The notes under the pieces were generated by a model that saw only the letters and a program-made list of their open reading frames with translations, was not told the DNA's origin and did not search any database. A program made the position numbers and the translations under genes. A stretch of DNA of 64,000 nt from JAFGIN01 sp050301235 (GTDB lineage Bacteria; Fibrobacterota; Chitinivibrionia; Chitinivibrionales; Chitinispirillaceae): contig JBNKZD010000106.1 in the NCBI GenBank assembly GCA_050301235.1, forward strand, positions 37,428 through 101,427, written 5' to 3'. This document shows positions 62,505 through 64,000 of this stretch, piece by piece (the first letter of the stretch is position 1; each line of letters opens with the position of its first letter).

Positions 62505-63902
62505 CTACACATGAATCGCCCAACCTTCAACCCCCCGTGCCGCTTCCATGACCGTTTCTGAAATGGTCGGATGAACATGGATCATAGTTGCAAGATCATT
62601 CGGCAGCAACTCGGTGGTTTTTGCAAGAAGCAGCTCATGGATCAGTTCTGATGCGTCAGCTCCTACAATATGCGCACCGAGGATTTCGTGCGTTTCTTCA
62701 TTATAGACGATCTTTACAAAACCGTCAGGCTTTCCAACAGCAACTGTTTTGCCTGCACCACGATAAGGAAATGATGTTTCCCTGCATGGAATGCCTTTAT
62801 CTTTTGCATCTTTCAGTTTCATACCAAAACTTGCGACCTGAGGTTCACAATAGACCGCACCAGGGATCTTGTCAAAACTAATTGACTTTTGTGTCTCGTG
62901 CCCTGCAATATGCTCAACCGCAATTTCTCCTTCTTTTGATGCAACATGAGCAAGAAGCGGTGTAGCGACAACATCACCTATTGCGTAGATACTTTCAACA
63001 TTCGTTCTGTAATAATCACCAAAAGGAATGTACCCCTTTTGAGTCGTGATCCCAACTTTATCAAGCCCAATAGCATCAGTGTTGGATGCTCTTCCGGTAA
63101 CTACAAGTACTTTTTCTACGGGGATCTGCATTTGTACATCAGCACTATCCTGAAGTATTACATCAACACCGTTTTCTTTTTTTGCATATGAGAGTGCTTT
63201 TGTTGAGGTATACACCTTGATACCGCGTTTCACAAACAATTTACGCAATGACTCTGAAACTTCTTCATCTTCAATGGGCAGAATTCGTCCCATCATCTCC
63301 ACAAGATGTACTTCAACTCCAAAAGCATTCATAATGTGCGCAAACTCAACACCGATTGCCCCCGCACCAAGAATCAGCAGGGACTTGGGTAATGTTTTAA
63401 GACTCAGTGCTCCAGTTGATGACAATATCGTCGTTTCATCAAACTCAAATCCCGGAATAACCCGTGGACGCGATCCGGTTGCTATAATAATATTTTTTGC
63501 AGTGACACTTTTTTCGCCATTGTTAACATCAATTTCATGTGCTGATTTTAATACCCCAGTTCCATTCACAACAGTAATGTTATTCTTCTTTAAAAGAAAT
63601 GCAACACCTTTGGAAAGAGTATCAGCAGCTTTACGTGATGCAGCATATGCATTTTCATAATTAAACCCGCTGATATCAACCGTACACCCAAGAGTTTCAA
63701 GCCCTTTTCTTGAGTGGAAAATCTCAGCCTGACTGACAAGCGCTTTTGATGGAATACATCCCCAATTGAGGCACACCCCTCCAGGTCGATCACGCTCAAT
63801 GATGACGGTTTTAAGTTTTAATTGCGCAGCTCTGATTGCGGCAACATACCCGCCCGGGCCAGCTCCAAGAATTGCAAGATCGTATTCAAATGTGGATGCC
63901 AT
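62505..63902 (-). CDS. lpdA: Dihydrolipoyl dehydrogenase
   Basis: 465-residue FAD flavoprotein that reoxidises dihydrolipoamide in pyruvate/2-oxoacid dehydrogenase or glycine cleavage complexes. FAD-binding ILGAGPGGYVAA (11-22), redox disulfide C44/C49 in CLNWGCIPSKAL, NAD-binding ILGAGAIGVEFAH, and the catalytic His-Glu dyad in HVHPTISETV. AAAGGAG lies 6 nt upstream. The complex it serves is not encoded in the window. Confidence 0.96.
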   Translation of the reverse strand: MASTFEYDLAILGAGPGGYVAAIRAAQLKLKTVIIERDRPGGVCLNWGCIPSKALVSQAEIFHSRKGLETLGCTVDISGFNYENAYAASRKAADTLSKGVAFLLKKNNITVVNGTGVLKSAHEIDVNNGEKSVTAKNIIIATGSRPRVIPGFEFDETTILSSTGALSLKTLPKSLLILGAGAIGVEFAHIMNAFGVEVHLVEMMGRILPIEDEEVSESLRKLFVKRGIKVYTSTKALSYAKKENGVDVILQDSADVQMQIPVEKVLVVTGRASNTDAIGLDKVGITTQKGYIPFGDYYRTNVESIYAIGDVVATPLLAHVASKEGEIAVEHIAGHETQKSISFDKIPGAVYCEPQVASFGMKLKDAKDKGIPCRETSFPYRGAGKTVAVGKPDGFVKIVYNEETHEILGAHIVGADASELIHELLLAKTTELLPNDLATMIHVHPTISETVMEAARGVEGWAIHV

Positions 63903-64000
63903 AGTTTGCTCCTTTTGATGTATTCTTTAATATGTTTACCTGAAATATAATAATTTCGCAGGACCCGCATTTGCCTCTCTCCTTAAACCTCTCTCCACTC

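Noticed and set aside
1..64000. CRISPR arrays, rRNA genes, prophage or complete insertion sequences
   Set aside because: No regularly spaced direct repeats, rRNA sequence, integrase or IS transposase gene was seen; the Rpn-type nuclease is the only transposase-related protein.

Overview
The window looks like a chromosomal segment of a Gram-negative bacterium of moderate-to-low GC. A lipid A acyltransferase-like gene implies an LPS outer membrane. A remnant surface protein ends in a FlgD/T9SS-like C-terminal module, a type common in the FCB supergroup. The EF-Tu switch I region is divergent. A Fibrobacterota/Chitinispirillia-like lineage is my best guess, held with low confidence because no marker was compared by alignment.

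Region 1 (1-33.8 kb, all minus strand) is the information-processing core. Read in the direction of transcription it holds purM-cysS-clpP; then tRNA-Thr(TGT)-Tyr-Gly-Thr(GGT)-tuf-rpmG-tRNA-Trp-secE-nusG-rplKAJL-rpoBC; then rpsL-rpsG-fusA; then the fused S10, spc and alpha operons from rpsJ to rplQ; and finally the 5' part of a class II fructose-bisphosphate aldolase that runs off the left edge. There is no tuf copy next to fusA, and adk and map are absent between secY and infA. About one third of the translation and transcription genes start with GTG or TTG. A good sigma-70-type promoter precedes the tRNA-tuf unit. Hairpins lie in the rplL-rpoB and rpoC-rpsL junctions.

Region 2 (33.8-46.5 kb) is a mixed accessory/metabolic zone. 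It has an 880-bp intergenic stretch full of inverted repeats, an AAA_14/DUF4143 ATPase behind a long palindrome, a 112-bp MITE-like element with 16-bp perfect terminal inverted repeats, a remnant of a secreted protein, a ZIP metal transporter, a UbiA-family prenyltransferase, glycogen synthase, a ferredoxin, a K+-channel-like protein and the large single-chain PurL.

Region 3 (46.6-60.6 kb, plus strand) is an unusual chemosensory/two-component locus. In order it carries a bacteriohemerythrin, a PAS protein with a degenerate kinase domain, an NtrC-type sigma-54 activator, a textbook -24/-12 promoter, a pseudo-receiver/DHp protein with no ATPase domain, CheA with two Hpt domains and an MshEN-like insert, CheW, a CheR lacking its N-terminal domain, a frameshifted beta-carbonic anhydrase remnant, a 1140-residue chemoreceptor with tandem repeats, a strong terminator, then full CheR, a receiver protein, CheD and CheY. 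No cheB is present. I infer that the NtrC protein drives the downstream genes through the sigma-54 promoter and that hemerythrin links the locus to oxygen sensing.

Region 4 (60.6-63.9 kb, minus strand) holds lpd, an Rpn/PDDEXK-type nuclease and an LpxL-type acyltransferase, convergent with cheY.
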